A DNA stretch of 64,000 bases from Sipunculus nudus (lineage: Eukaryota; Annelida; Sipuncula; Golfingiida; Sipunculidae), in assembly GCA_026874595.1 (NCBI GenBank), contig CM049316.1, positions 55,439,676 through 55,503,675 of the forward strand, given 5' to 3'. This document shows positions 1 through 11,454 of the stretch, piece by piece (the stretch's first letter is position 1; each line of letters begins with the position of its first letter). A program made the position numbers and the translations under genes. Under the pieces are notes generated by a model. It saw only the letters and a program-made list of their open reading frames with translations, had not been told where the DNA came from and made no database searches.

Positions 1-345
1 CCAGGTGGGTTTTTTAGTCTGATATCACCTACGATATCAGTCTCATCCGACTTTACACTTTGCCTTCCTGGTCTTTCGGGCGTGATCATTCTTGTAGGTT
101 TCCTCGGCTACCTGGGGAGCATACAACCCAGGCAGCCATACCAAACGCTAGAAGGTTACTATCGCACTACATTTGCCTGCCGCCCATGACTAGTACCCAT
201 TCACTCCTGGGTGGAGAGAGCACACCCTTATGGTTAAGACTTTGGTTAGGAGTCTTAGCGCAGACGGCTGTCAGAACGAGACGCGAACCCACAACCTTGC
301 GGTATCTAGTGCAGCGCGCTATCAATTACGCCACCACGCTTATAC
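1..345 (-). mobile_element. tRNA-derived SINE, family A, copy 1
   Basis: On the minus strand the high-coordinate end reads like a tRNA head: an A-box-like TGGCGTAATTGATAGCGC and a B-box-like GGTTCGCGTCTC. The remaining body matches 29853-30190 base for base over long stretches. The low end may be cut by the window edge. Short ORFs here are repeat shadows. Confidence 0.7.
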
Positions 346-464
346 TATTAATATAACACTAAACCTAATGAATGAATTTGCATGGTCTATAAATATTGGG
401 AGAACTTTTTTATTTCAGTTGAATCATATCGAGTCACTTTTTTAGCATATCAGTCATTCCAAAT

Positions 465-466
<2 letters not shown>

Positions 467-530
<64 letters not shown>
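467..530. repeat. (AT)n microsatellite
   Basis: About 30 uninterrupted TA/AT dinucleotides. Confidence 0.95.
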
Positions 531-531
<1 letters not shown>

Positions 532-629
532 ATATATTTCATGATAGCTTGCGTCTTATAACAGAATGAGACACTTCAAATATATTTATTTTCAAACTTT
601 TTGTCCTTATTCTCTTTTTTTCTGCCCAG

Positions 630-757
630 GAATGTGTGGTTTATCCGAAAGTGGATACTGGACATCTGGCAGAACGAGTAAGGAAGGATGGGTTTGGGCA
701 CCTGGACATCCTGTTAACTTTGAGGAACTTGACTTGGCTCGACCCCGAAGCGGCTGA
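630..757 (+). CDS. Possible C-type-lectin-like exon fragment
   Basis: A good acceptor (TTTTTTTCTGCCCAG) at 629 opens a frame with GYWTSGRTSKEGWVWAPGHP then VNFEEL, ending in TGA at 757. The W-T-S-G ... EGWVW ... P-V-x-F order resembles the WIGL...WVW..G.P..f core of C-type lectin-like domains, but the C-terminal Cys half is missing. It could be a terminal exon of a gene to the left, a gene fragment, or chance. An internal GTAAGG donor also exists at about 679. Confidence 0.3.
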
Positions 758-861
758 GGTTATTCTGTTCTGTATTTGAAATATCCGTCGTATATATCGT
801 TTGTCATTCGGTGGACCTTATCCAGGGAGATACCCACTGTGTAAAAGGTCCACGAATTGCG

Positions 862-954
862 AATTAGCAAACGATGATTGAATTAAAGGTATTGCAGATA
901 AATCAAAATGCTTGAAATGCAATATTCTATCTAATAGGCATACCGTCCTTGGAA

Positions 955-1009
<55 letters not shown>

Positions 1010-1154
1010 TGAAGTTAGGCATTGAGAATCCTCAGAATATACTATACTCCTACTAAATGCGAATCGACAACCGATGATTGAATTAAAGGTATTGCAGATA
1101 AATCAAAATGCTTGAAATGCAATATTCTATCTAATAGGCATACCGTCCTTGGAA

Positions 1155-1219
<65 letters not shown>

Positions 1220-1364
1220 TGAAGTTAGGCATTGAGAATCCTCAGAATATACTATACTCCTACTAAATGCGAATCGACAACCGATGATTGAATTAAAGGT
1301 ATTGCAGATAAATCAAAATGCTTGAAATGCAATATTCTATCTAATAGGCATACCGTCCTTGGAA

Positions 1365-1437
<73 letters not shown>

Positions 1438-1582
1438 TGAAGTTAGGCATTGAGAATCCTCAGAATATACTATATTCCTACTTAATGCGAATCGACAACC
1501 GATGATTGAATTAAAGGTATTGCAGATATATCAAAATGCTTGAAATGCAAGTTTTAATCAAATAGGCATCCTGTCTTTGAAT

Positions 1583-1644
<62 letters not shown>

Positions 1645-1760
1645 TATGTGTGTGTATATGTATATATATATATAGATTTATTTATTTATTTATTTATTTA
1701 TTTTATTTCAGTGAAGTTAGGCACTGTGTATCCCCCGAATATACTATACTCCTACTTCGT
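862..1760. repeat. Tandem satellite, four units of about 200-218 bp with internal (AT)n
   Basis: Units starting at about 871, 1071, 1281 and 1499 share GATGATTGAATTAAAGG, CTTGAAATGCAA, TAGGCAT and GTGAAGTTAGGCA. Unit length varies only because the central AT tract expands from unit to unit. The fourth unit is more diverged and ends in TG and TTTA repeats (about 1640-1710). Confidence 0.93.
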
Positions 1761-3767
1761 TCCGCAAACACTATGTTGTGAAAAATTTGGTTAATAATTT
1801 GTCTTTTTTTTATTTGTGATAATTGAAGAGGTATAGGAAAATTATTTTTTGCTGATACGATGAGAATGTAATGATTGCTTTTAGTCCCGGTACATCAATT
1901 CACAGACGTCGTCATTTGTGTTCTGTCAGATGAAGATAAGCGAGCCAGTTAATTTCATGACAGAACCTTTGCATCAAAGGCTGGCAAGTACGTGTCAGTT
2001 ATTAATATATCCAAGACTGTGTAAAACTGAGTTATGTTAATTAAAGGTATTGAGTTGAAAGCGGGGAGCATTTAGATCTTAAACTGGATCTAATTGAGTA
2101 AACAGCTGATGTCGTAATGGTATACTGGGTCATTATATTAGTCATTGCATGTGGCACACTCATGAGAAATCCATATCAAAGGGATAAACAGGCTTATGTA
2201 TATATCCGTCAATGGGGAAGGCATGTTAATTTGCTGCTCTTCAAAGGCAAGTAAATATAATATTTCATACATTCTGAAATTATGATGAATCTCCACGCTT
2301 CAAAATGTTATAACAGCTAAATTCAGGTGCTAAAGAAATAAATCTTGAAGAGAGAGAGAGAGAGAGAGAGGGGGAGAGGTATTAGCACGAATTATGGAGT
2401 GTTTAATAACCTGTAGAACCATGTATGCTCCAGACTAATTCCCATACCAATTTGTTTTTCGCAATAACTATCATTTGAACTAAACTACACATTGTTTACA
2501 ACAGGGAAGAACTGAAGAAAAAAAAAATAAACGGAATTAAAGTACTGCCTGCTACACTATGCATGAATTTGATATAATGAATTAAATTGAAATGTCGAAA
2601 ATAAAATGTTTTATTGATTCTGAAACTACTTGATTAAATTCAACGTGGTAACAACTGCGCAGGGTGAACGATCGATTGCATCTGCACATGACATTCACGC
2701 GATCAGTTACGGCACAAACACTGGTTCTCCTTCGTAGGGCGGATAAACAATTTTCATATAGCCTTTAATCATATCAAACACTTTATGAAGATGAAGGGGA
2801 TTTAGGTTATATTAACGTGTAGGCCTATCTGGACATCAGTTTGCCAGATTACTTTTTTTTTACTTCTTAAGTGGATGTGTCTGCTTCTCGGGGAGTCACA
2901 ATGCTTCCTTTTATAAATAAATATTACGCTCCAAATTTGTTCATGCTCTATGACCTACTAAGAAATCATTGCTTTTTTTTATCGTAGCCATTCGCCCGTC
3001 TTAATACAAACGAGAATGGATCAGCATGCAACCAGTCCTGTATATATAGTGCACCCAGTGAGCCAATGTTGTTACATTGTTTACATCCCTACATCATTGT
3101 ACATTTTGTTTTCATCCTTTCAGCACATTGGCCTTCGCAAACCGGGTGCTGGGCGGGTGTAATATCGGAGTCTTATATATAATATGACCTCTTATTAAAT
3201 ATTAGTACACAGTGTTAAGAAAAAAATTAAGGAGCTTTCGTTTTATGGGTAATATCATGTACGGCAATGGCAGAAAAATCGCTCCTTGACTGATTCCAGA
3301 GGTAGCTGGAAAATCTTATCGTGGGTGTTAACCCATTTCTATGATATTGATAATTCAAAGTCTAGGGGTACAGAGATCATTACATGCACAAGAGGCCTAG
3401 GCTTGTGGAAGTTACACTCGCACCTTTTGAGAGATGAAAATTATATAACACTTAGTAAAAACAACAAAAGAGAAAATAAGGGGGGGGGGGAGGGGGGGAT
3501 CAAGGTGATTATCCTATCGGGATGTGGGAGGGATGTAAAATGTGTATCAGCATTACAAACGAAAAACAGAGATCAGTTATATTTTGGCAGGCCTTATTGC
3601 CATTACCCGTGTGTGTGCGTGTCCCAGAAGGAGCAAAAAGGTATTGGCTTTGCTAAGACGTTGATTTTAGAAGGCCAAGAGTATCATTATTTAACGAAAA
3701 TACAGGCGATATATATAGATATAGGACAGCTGCAGTGGCGTTCCTACGTTTTCACGGGGCATTCGAA
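1761..3767. other. Intergenic, no gene recognised
   Basis: Unique AT-rich sequence with a (GA)n tract near 2350-2376 and a G-run near 3481-3500. A 166-codon frame at 3286-3786 crosses the G-run and has no recognisable domain, so it is not called. Confidence 0.6.
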
Positions 3768-3879
3768 TAATCCAGTCAACGAATGACTGAGGTTGGACAA
3801 AAAATGTTATCAAAGGTTTCTCACCTGAAATGGATTTATTTATGGTGTTTTATTTCACAAATAAAACCCCACCCGATTC

Positions 3880-5230
3880 CACCCATGGCAAAGTGTCATT
3901 TTCACCCCAAATCCAAGATGGCCGCCATTATAAGGGGTGGAATATTTAAATGGCCATAATTTCATAATTAACAGACATAGACACACATTTAAGGTGTCAT
4001 TTCCAACTAATATTGGGATGCCCGTTCATTTGGTGACACTTCTGAGGTCATAAATGGTACACTTCCGGTATTAGGTTAAGGTCAATATCAAACTTCGCAG
4101 AAAAAAAGGTCAAAATCGCCATGATATGGCATTTCTTTCAACCAAATATTATAAAAATATATCTCAAGTAGGATTTACATTTGATATTAGGCTGCCCATT
4201 CATTTGCTGATACCTCTTAGGTCATGGAAGGTACAAATCTTGCACTAAGGTCAAGGTCAATGTCATACTTCCAAGAGAAAAAGCAACAATCAGCATGTTA
4301 TAACATGATTCTGCAAGAAGAGGCATAGGAATGCATTAAAGTTGTCATTTCTGACTAACTTAATAATGCTCATGCGTTTGGTGGCACATCTGAGGTCTAA
4401 AAATGCATATATAATGTATCAAGGTCATGGTCAAAGTCAAATCTGGAAGAAAATAAATAACACTTGTAATGGTAGGGTCCTTTTTCCAACGCGTTACAGA
4501 AACACAATTTAAGCGTAATTTCCACTTGACTTTAGGATGCTGAGGATGCCCAATTATTTGTTGATACAATAAGGTCATAAAAGGTGCCTATCGAGCAATA
4601 AGGTCAAGGTCAAAGCCAAACTTGGATGAGAAATAGTAACGACCGCCATTATATAGCATGATTTGCAGGAAAGTGACATAGAAACACATATAAAGGGTCA
4701 TTTTCATATAATTTTAAAAATGCACATATTCATTTAGTTATAGTTTTGAGGCCAGGAAGGGTTCATTTCATGCATTAATGTCAAGGTCAAGTTCTTAGGA
4801 AAACTTCAAATTGTCCATGATATGGCATGTTTTTGCAAGAAAGTGACCTATAAAACATTCAAATTGTCATTTTAATCTAACTTCAGAATGGACTTCCATG
4901 TGGTGATAGTTCTGAGGCCAGACAGTTATAGATTCATGCATTATGTTAAAGGTCAAGTTCTCAGGAAAACAGTCAAAGGAAATGACATTCAAAGTGTTTC
5001 CATCTAAATAAAGAATGGACTTTCATGTGGTGATACTTCTGAGGCCAGGAAAGGTTCATATCATGCATTAAGGTTTAGGTCATGTTCTTACGAAGACACT
5101 AGAACTGTAGATGATGTGACATGTTTTTGCAAGAAACTGACATAGAAAAACATTAAGGGCATCTCTTCCAATAGAATTCCCACTCATTTGTTGCTTAGGC
5201 CATAATTTGAACATATCTTGCATTATGTTC
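3880..5230. repeat. Left arm: about seven diverged units with GGTCAAGGTCA
   Basis: Units repeat the order 'ggtcat-a-ggtaca ... aaggtcaaggtcaa ... gccatgatatggca ... gacatagaaacacat ... gtcatttc'. Examples of the direct half-site lie near 4250, 4600 and 4780. Divergence between units is high. Confidence 0.8.
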
Positions 5231-6251
5231 CATGGTTAATATCAAATTTGGTAGGGGAAATAGGGGCCTAAGCCAAATTCCCTATGAAATGATACATTTT
5301 GGAAAAAAATATGACACTAATGAGATGCAGGTAGGCCATTTAACTTGTCACTGTGACTGTTTTGATTATGCCCAATCATCGAAAACGAAAACAAATTTCA
5401 CATGCGCAAGTTATAATACGTTTGAAAGACAGATTAATATGAATCTATCGTACCATATATATGCAAAATTCATGTACATTCCTTGAAGTTGGGAACCATC
5501 AGCATTATCTTCTTCAAGCGTATCCCTACTCTTAGATTGTGTTACATTCTTGCAAGCAATTTCTTAGCATTAGCCACTTACTGTTTTACACAGCAGATCA
5601 TCAGGTAAACGCTTATGAGATCAGGTTCCCCCTACAGTTGCACTTTACTATTTTGATATGTTCATGTGCTGCTTGTTGTGTAACCCTGATAGGCAAAATA
5701 GCAATGGGAGATAATTTCAAACCCCACACCTCCTGAGGATGTTATTGTCACACAATGCTTGGACCTGATGATATTTGCTAGGAGATCCAGGAGAGGGATC
5801 TAGATAACATCTGTTAGGATAAGCCGCTGATGGATATCCATCTGTATTCTTACCCCTGATGCATTCTTGACAGGGTTAAAAACAAGAGTCATTGTCAAAG
5901 GCAGATTCTGATAGGTATCAGTGATATGCTTTGCAGAAGAGAAAGTCATAGTAAATATTTCTGATGAGCATGCAGAAGGAAATGAAGAATGCAAAATCTG
6001 CACGACAGCGTACAAAACTTTTATTCCTGCTACTAAAAGACCATCATTTGTTGATGCTGATGCATTTGTCACACAGACTAATACCACAGGTAAGACGATG
6101 TAGTTTAAACCTGCTTATGATAACATCAAAACGGACAATTTGTGTGACAACAAGAAGAGTAGTTAGATTTTGACCTCACGAAATGACTACTCCGTCTGCA
6201 TGCTCAAGTTAGATGCGATACCACCTGAAACCAATGTGGCATTGACAAAGG

Positions 6252-6440
6252 TCATACTTCCATAGTCATTGCATATATCATCAGGCATAAGCATCGTGAT
6301 GCACATTTTGTTGGTGAAAGTCGAACAACATTACCTCCTTCTACATACTCAACAGAGATATTTGTTTGACCATCTCTTAATCTTGTGCAAAGGATCTCGC
6401 GCAACCTGTCAGAATCAGCCGCTGATATAAAGGCTGGGGT
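6252..6440 (-). pseudogene. Short coding-like remnant in the foldback element
   Basis: An open minus-strand stretch of about 62 codons without ATG, bounded by TAA and TGA, contains SAADSDRLREILCTRLRDGQ and ISVEYVEGGNVVRLSPTKCA. A weaker inverted counterpart (CLDLMIFA) is read on the plus strand near 5757. The composition looks protein-like, but I do not recognise the family. Confidence 0.35.
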
Positions 6441-6829
6441 TTAACCTTGTCATGTATGCTTCGGGGGAACGGTTTTCACCTCACTTTGTCCATTGTCTAT
6501 CAGGGTTACACAACAAACAGCACCTGCATATTTCGAAATAATTAAGTGCAACTGTAGGGGTTACGTGATAAAATAAACATGTACCTATATCTATGGAGGA
6601 GCTGAATATACTTCACCAGTACGTTACCAATGAACAGCAATTGCTTCCATGAAATGAACACAAACTGAGAGCAGAAATACGGATAATGATAATTATGATT
6701 GTGATCATGATGATGAAGTAGATGATGGTATTGTTAATGATGAATAGGTTCACAACTTCATGGGTTATCGATATGAACTGGATTCATATTAAATTATTAA
6801 TCACATGTACTGTTACAAGCACATATCAA

Positions 6830-7780
6830 GTTTCTTTTCAATGATTGGTGCCATGTTTACAAAATCATGGGGATGGGCATTTTCCTATCAAGTTTTGCAT
6901 TGGCCTTGACCTTGATGCATGGTATTTACATTTCCTGACCTCAGGAGAACCACCCAATCAATGGGCATTCTGATATTAGCTAGGAGTTACACCTTAAATG
7001 TCACTTTGTTGCAAAAACATGCCATATCATGAGCAGTACTGGTGTTTTTCAATCAAACCTGACCTTGAACTTGATGCGTGATATGGACCTATCTTGGCCT
7101 AAAACTATCACCAAAAGAATGAATAATTTAAATTTAGATGGAAATGACCCTTTGAATGTGCTTCTATGTTACGTTCTTATAATACACATGCTATATCATA
7201 AAGATTATTTTTTTCTTCCAAGTTTGACTTTGACCTTGACCTCCATGCATGGTATGTACCTTTCTTTACCTTAGAAGTACCGTACCACCAAATACATGAG
7301 AATTCCACAGTAAGTTAGAATTGACGGCTGAAAATGCATTCCTATGTAATTTTCTTACTAAAACATGCCATCTCATGGTGATTGTTGCTTGATCTCTTCC
7401 AAGTTTGACCTTGACCTTACAGCATGATATAAATAATTTTGACCTCAGATGTATCACCAAATGAATAATGTCAGCCTAATATCAAATTGAAATAATACTT
7501 GAGATAAGTTTTTATAACATTTGGTTGAAAAAATGCCATATCATGGCGAGTTTGGCTTTTTTTCCTGCCAAATTTAATCTTGACCTTGACCTTCATACGT
7601 AATATATAACTTTTATGACCTCAGAAGTGTCATCAAATGAACGGGCATCCTAATATTAATTGGAAATGACACCTTAAATGTGTTTCTGTGTCAGTTAGTT
7701 ATGGAATTATGGCCATTTAAATATTTCATCCCTTAAATGGCGGCCATCTTGGATTGGAGGTGAAAATAACACTTTGCCAT
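6830..7780. repeat. Right arm: inverted copies of the GGTCAAGGTCA units
   Basis: The same units on the opposite strand, with tgaccttgacc near 6903, 7232, 7409 and 7577. Pairs with the left arm to give the foldback structure. Confidence 0.8.
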
Positions 7781-7908
7781 GGGGGGAATCGGTTGGGGTT
7801 CTATTTGTGCACTGAGACACCATATATGAATCCATTCCAAATAAGGAACCTTTGATAACATTTTTGTCCCACCTCCATTGATAAAAATCGTTCATTGACT
7901 AGACTAGA

Positions 7909-8900
7909 AGGATGAGAATGAAGGAAAATTGGCATAGTCCAACATGCGCATTTTAAGCTCCAAAAGTTCGCCAAACTTGAGGTGCGGAAGCGTCGTCTCT
8001 GTTCGCGGGAGTCGTTTTTAGTTTGGCAGGAATTAAATTTTTTTTTTACATTTCTAACGAACGTTTCAAGCATCCCGGGTGGTGATAGGCTCGTGATTTG
8101 CTCTCAAAAATGTCTGAAAAGCTTTGTCATATGCACAGACCTACTCACAATGTGCGTTATGTTCACAAAATCTTCGTGAAACCCCCTAACAGATTATGAC
8201 AGATTGGAGAATGCATTCCGCATGTTTTGGGAAAGCAGCGAAGTTCGTCCGATCAGGTGACTTCGCCAAAGAAGCAAACGTGAGCCCTCACGTCGGTCGC
8301 AAGACAATCGCGCGACATATGAACGGGTGCCTCAAGATATTCGCTTCCTCTTCAGTATCAAAAAGCATCCTATACATCCATGGTCAGGATAGGTTTTAGA
8401 GAATGCTGGTCCATCTTCTGAGGGTTCACACGACACTTTATTGAAGAGGATAAAACGATTCGCTTTCAAAATAGTTTGAAACCACCTCCTGAGCTTGATC
8501 CAAAATGGTTTGGCCAAAACGCTTTAAATTGGATTGCCGGGTAATTGCTCAATTCGCTTTCAAAACAGTTTGAAAACCGTTTGCATTTGCAGTGTGAAGG
8601 GGCATATAAAATCTGTGAAAACCTTATATAAATGATCAAACTCTTTTCAGATGTGTCCTTAAAATATGGAAACAACAATCATTAATATTTTGTAAACTCA
8701 AAGAAGTTGATAAAAATTAGCTTTTCCGAAATTCTTATATGTATGTATCACCTTGGAAACGTCAGACACTCTTATTTCCCGCTATGATTTAAATGGAATG
8801 GGACATGCCAAAGATCAAGCATGCGTTACTTAAATCGCACGACGCCCATGACGAAAAAACTTGCTAATACGGTCTAAATGGGCGAAACTAAGTAAAAAAT
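7909..8900. other. Intergenic, no gene recognised
   Basis: Contains an internally repeated phrase (attcgctttcaaaa.agtttga at about 8458 and 8552) suggestive of an old repeat. The short frames on both strands have no recognisable domain. Confidence 0.5.
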
Positions 8901-8909
8901 GGCTATCCG

Positions 8910-9107
8910 TCACAAAGCTCTGCCGTCCACAGATCGGGTTCGGCTCACGATTGGCATGGCTGGGTCTTCGCTGCTGGGATCAGTGAAGGGAATGTGGGTT
9001 GCTTCTGCCTTTGTGGCTGTGGGTGCTGTAGCTTTCCTGTAAAGTCGCCGGTGGGGGCAAAATTGTGGCGGTCTCTCGCGGCTTTCTGCTTGGCTTGGTG
9101 GCATCAC
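8910..9107 (-). CDS. Orphan GC-rich ORF, 65 aa, unknown
   Basis: ATG to stop on the minus strand in a local GC-rich patch within AT-rich DNA. The product is rich in Ala, Pro, Arg and Thr, with no transmembrane segment or recognised motif. It might be a 5' exon of something lost, part of a mobile element, or chance. Confidence 0.2.
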   Translation of the reverse strand: MMPPSQAESRERPPQFCPHRRLYRKATAPTATKAEATHIPFTDPSSEDPAMPIVSRTRSVDGRAL

Positions 9108-9119
9108 GTCTGTTGGCTC

Positions 9120-10276
9120 AGTGAACTATGCTTAAGGAGCGCATAGGGCTGGTGTCTTGACCACAGTAACCTGTAGCTGCTAGACATGCGAAAAACAACT
9201 TAAAATTAATCGCACTAATGAAGGAGTTATAAGTTCAGTGGGTTTAGACAGTCGGTGTGAAACACAAATAGTCATGTGGGCTAAATGATTAAATGTTATA
9301 AATACTATCAAATGGAAACTTATCCCAAGTAACTTAAATATTTTCAGAAAAAAGGAGATATGAATCTTGTTCTCTCAAATTATATAGCCTTAATATGCAG
9401 ATGTTAACCACGAAAACTGCCAATTTTTCAACTCAAAACTTTTAAAACTTAGGCAAATGACACCAGTGTTAATCCGTTGGAAATGGACCATGTACACTGT
9501 TCTGGTACTGCCTTGTGGCAATAAAGCGAATTATAGCCGCAGTGAAATCCTTGTATAAAAGAGAAGTTAATGAAATAGAACTACATTCAAATTGCTTTCT
9601 GATAAATCATCTTTTTTGTAGATGCCATGTAACAGTTATGCGGTATTTACATTTAAATACATGGCTAAATGAAGGAGGATTTGTATTACCACCAGTGACA
9701 GATGAAACATAATTCTTGGGTATTTGTGAGGATCATGATCATTATAGGTCAATAAGTCAAATTTTGGTTACTGTTATTAAGAAAGTGGTACGTTTATCAA
9801 ATGGGTGAAAATTCGTTGAAAGTCAATGGTTATATTGCCAATAAAGAAGGTGTTGATTTTGAACAAAAATTGCAATAGAAGTAGATAATAAAAGTTAGGA
9901 AACATGAAAAAAGATTGGCTGAACAAAAAAATAAAAGACAGGGAAGAGGAAAGCGAAAATGAAGAAAAAAGATACTAATGACGGAATGGGCATACATTTA
10001 CCAATGAGGAACATGTTCCAGAATGTAGTGAAGTAATATAGTCTTATGGATTGTAGGTATGGATAGCGGATGTCACATAGGATGTATATATGTTGTATTT
10101 ATTTGAATACAAAAAGGGTAAAAGAGTTTCATGATGAGAGCTACAGCAGCTGTTCTGTTGAGATATTTGATAACAGAAGGTGGGTGCTGCAATATTGCTC
10201 TAGTTAACAGAGTGAACACAAAGTGAAAGTGAAAAAAAATTTAAACATGTGAAGCATTTTATATCAAAACGTTAAC
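9120..10276. other. Intergenic, no gene recognised
   Basis: AT-rich unique sequence downstream of Mcr. A 65-codon plus frame at 9515-9712 shows no recognisable motif and is not called. Confidence 0.5.
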
Positions 10277-10282
10277 TTTATT
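10277..10282 (-). terminator. Candidate polyadenylation signal of Mcr
   Basis: AATAAA on the minus strand (tttatt on plus), about 980 bases past the Mcr stop. No other AATAAA was found by eye between it and the stop. The sequence between is unique AT-rich DNA that fits a 3' UTR. The call rests on position and hexamer only. Confidence 0.45.
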
Positions 10283-11263
10283 GCAAATTTATAGTACATT
10301 TAAGAATGTGAACATGAATAAAAAAAGGCCATATTAAATAAATCCATTTTTTAAGGTGACTGTGAGGAAATGTTCTAAAGCATTGTGACAATTATTATTG
10401 ATATATAATGGCACTTGTGTTTATCTTTCTGGTATCATAGACTATCTGTCTGAATGTAAATTTTATATGCAACAAAGTATCACTCTAACATTCATAAATT
10501 GTCATTTGTCAAGCAACAGTAGATGAAACTTCTTTCACATCAACTTCTTGACATGCCTTTCATGAAAGTTGCAGAGTGTTTCATTTTAATACCCTCTCCT
10601 TATCGTATCAAGATAAAAACAACACTTCTCCATACATATTAATACATAAAAATAACTTCAGAGATTTTATAACAAACAAATTCAATGAGGAATAACATGT
10701 ATAAAAGTAATATATTACACTATGTACAAACTTTACAAAGTTAAAATTAACAGAAAATATATGGGTGCTCTGACATGCACATGACAATATTTACATGCAC
10801 CATTTGATGTTCCTGCAAACATAACTTGGTCACTCTATAAGCAGTTATATGATACACAGGAAATACAATTAAAAAAAAAAAAACAGAATTCAGTTATGGC
10901 TGATGTCAGAGCAGCAGATGTTTACTTCCATGTGTCTTACCTGGAATCTATTATTGGCATGATTAGCTGACACTCTCATAATTGAAAGTCCATCATTAAT
11001 TTATATAAATTATGTATCTATATAAGAATAACAGCTTGATTAGCTATATTTAAACATACTAAACATAAACAAAACTTCCAACTTGTTGAATTTTACCTTT
11101 CTTTACATTCATGTTGTTTAAGTTTGGAAATACCATACTGCAAGCTGTAAAGTTCTAATTTCTATGAAAATACACTGAACAGACATAATTTCTTTAGATA
11201 ATTCTTTTGAATTGACCAAATTGTTGGTTGCAGCTGTTCTCTCTCCCCATGGGTTGGTCATGG
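10283..11263 (-). other. Probable 3' UTR of Mcr
   Basis: About 980 bases between the stop codon and the first AATAAA in gene sense. No repeat copy, ORF or splice-like structure is seen. Extent is inferred from the polyA hexamer. Confidence 0.45.
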
Positions 11264-11454
11264 TCATGTGATTAATAAGAATCGACAGATCAGATAAGCC
11301 CAGGCTGTGGTCAGCAAACTGAATACCACGCTGATGTGTATAGCTGTTGCTGTGTTGTAGAACGGACAGTAAGGACACTGGAATGATGCACACACTTGAC
11401 ACAGATGAAGATTGTGGAGTTCCCAGGTTGTATACAGGGTTGTATTGTGCATAC
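11264..11454 (-). CDS. Mcr: Mcr exon 36: Cys-rich tail, hydrophobic C-terminus and stop
   Basis: Residues 1542-1604 and the TGA stop. The tail reads CQVCASFQCPYC (C-x2-C-x4-C-x2-C, 1560-1571), then about 25 largely hydrophobic residues ending RFLLIT with no cytoplasmic tail. This can be a GPI-attachment signal (CD109 is GPI-linked) or a terminal membrane anchor. The exact choice is open. Acceptor TTTCCAG. Confidence 0.93.

Larger units (their letters stand above)
3768..7908. mobile_element. Foldback element, about 4.1 kb, with long inverted arms
   Basis: The left end (AATGTTATCAAAGG, CATGGCAAAGTG, CCAAGATGGCCGCCAT) recurs inverted at the right end near 7730-7870. The match continues inwards: TTGTTGTGTAACCCTGATAG at 5670-5690 is inverted at 6500-6515, so almost the whole element is an imperfect palindrome centred near 6.0-6.1 kb. 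Both arms are built from diverged units of about 170-195 bp, each ending in an AAGGTCAAGGTCA-type motif. No transposase is seen. Ends are approximate and no target duplication was identified. Confidence 0.82.

Noticed and set aside
3286-3786. 166-codon plus-strand ORF
   Set aside because: It crosses a poly-G tract and low-complexity sequence, runs into the foldback element and has no recognisable domain or codon bias.
5800-6103. Overlapping 95-codon minus and 60-codon plus ORFs as a gene
   Set aside because: Both strands are open over the same bases near the palindrome centre and neither shows a known family. Kept only as a note on coding remnants.
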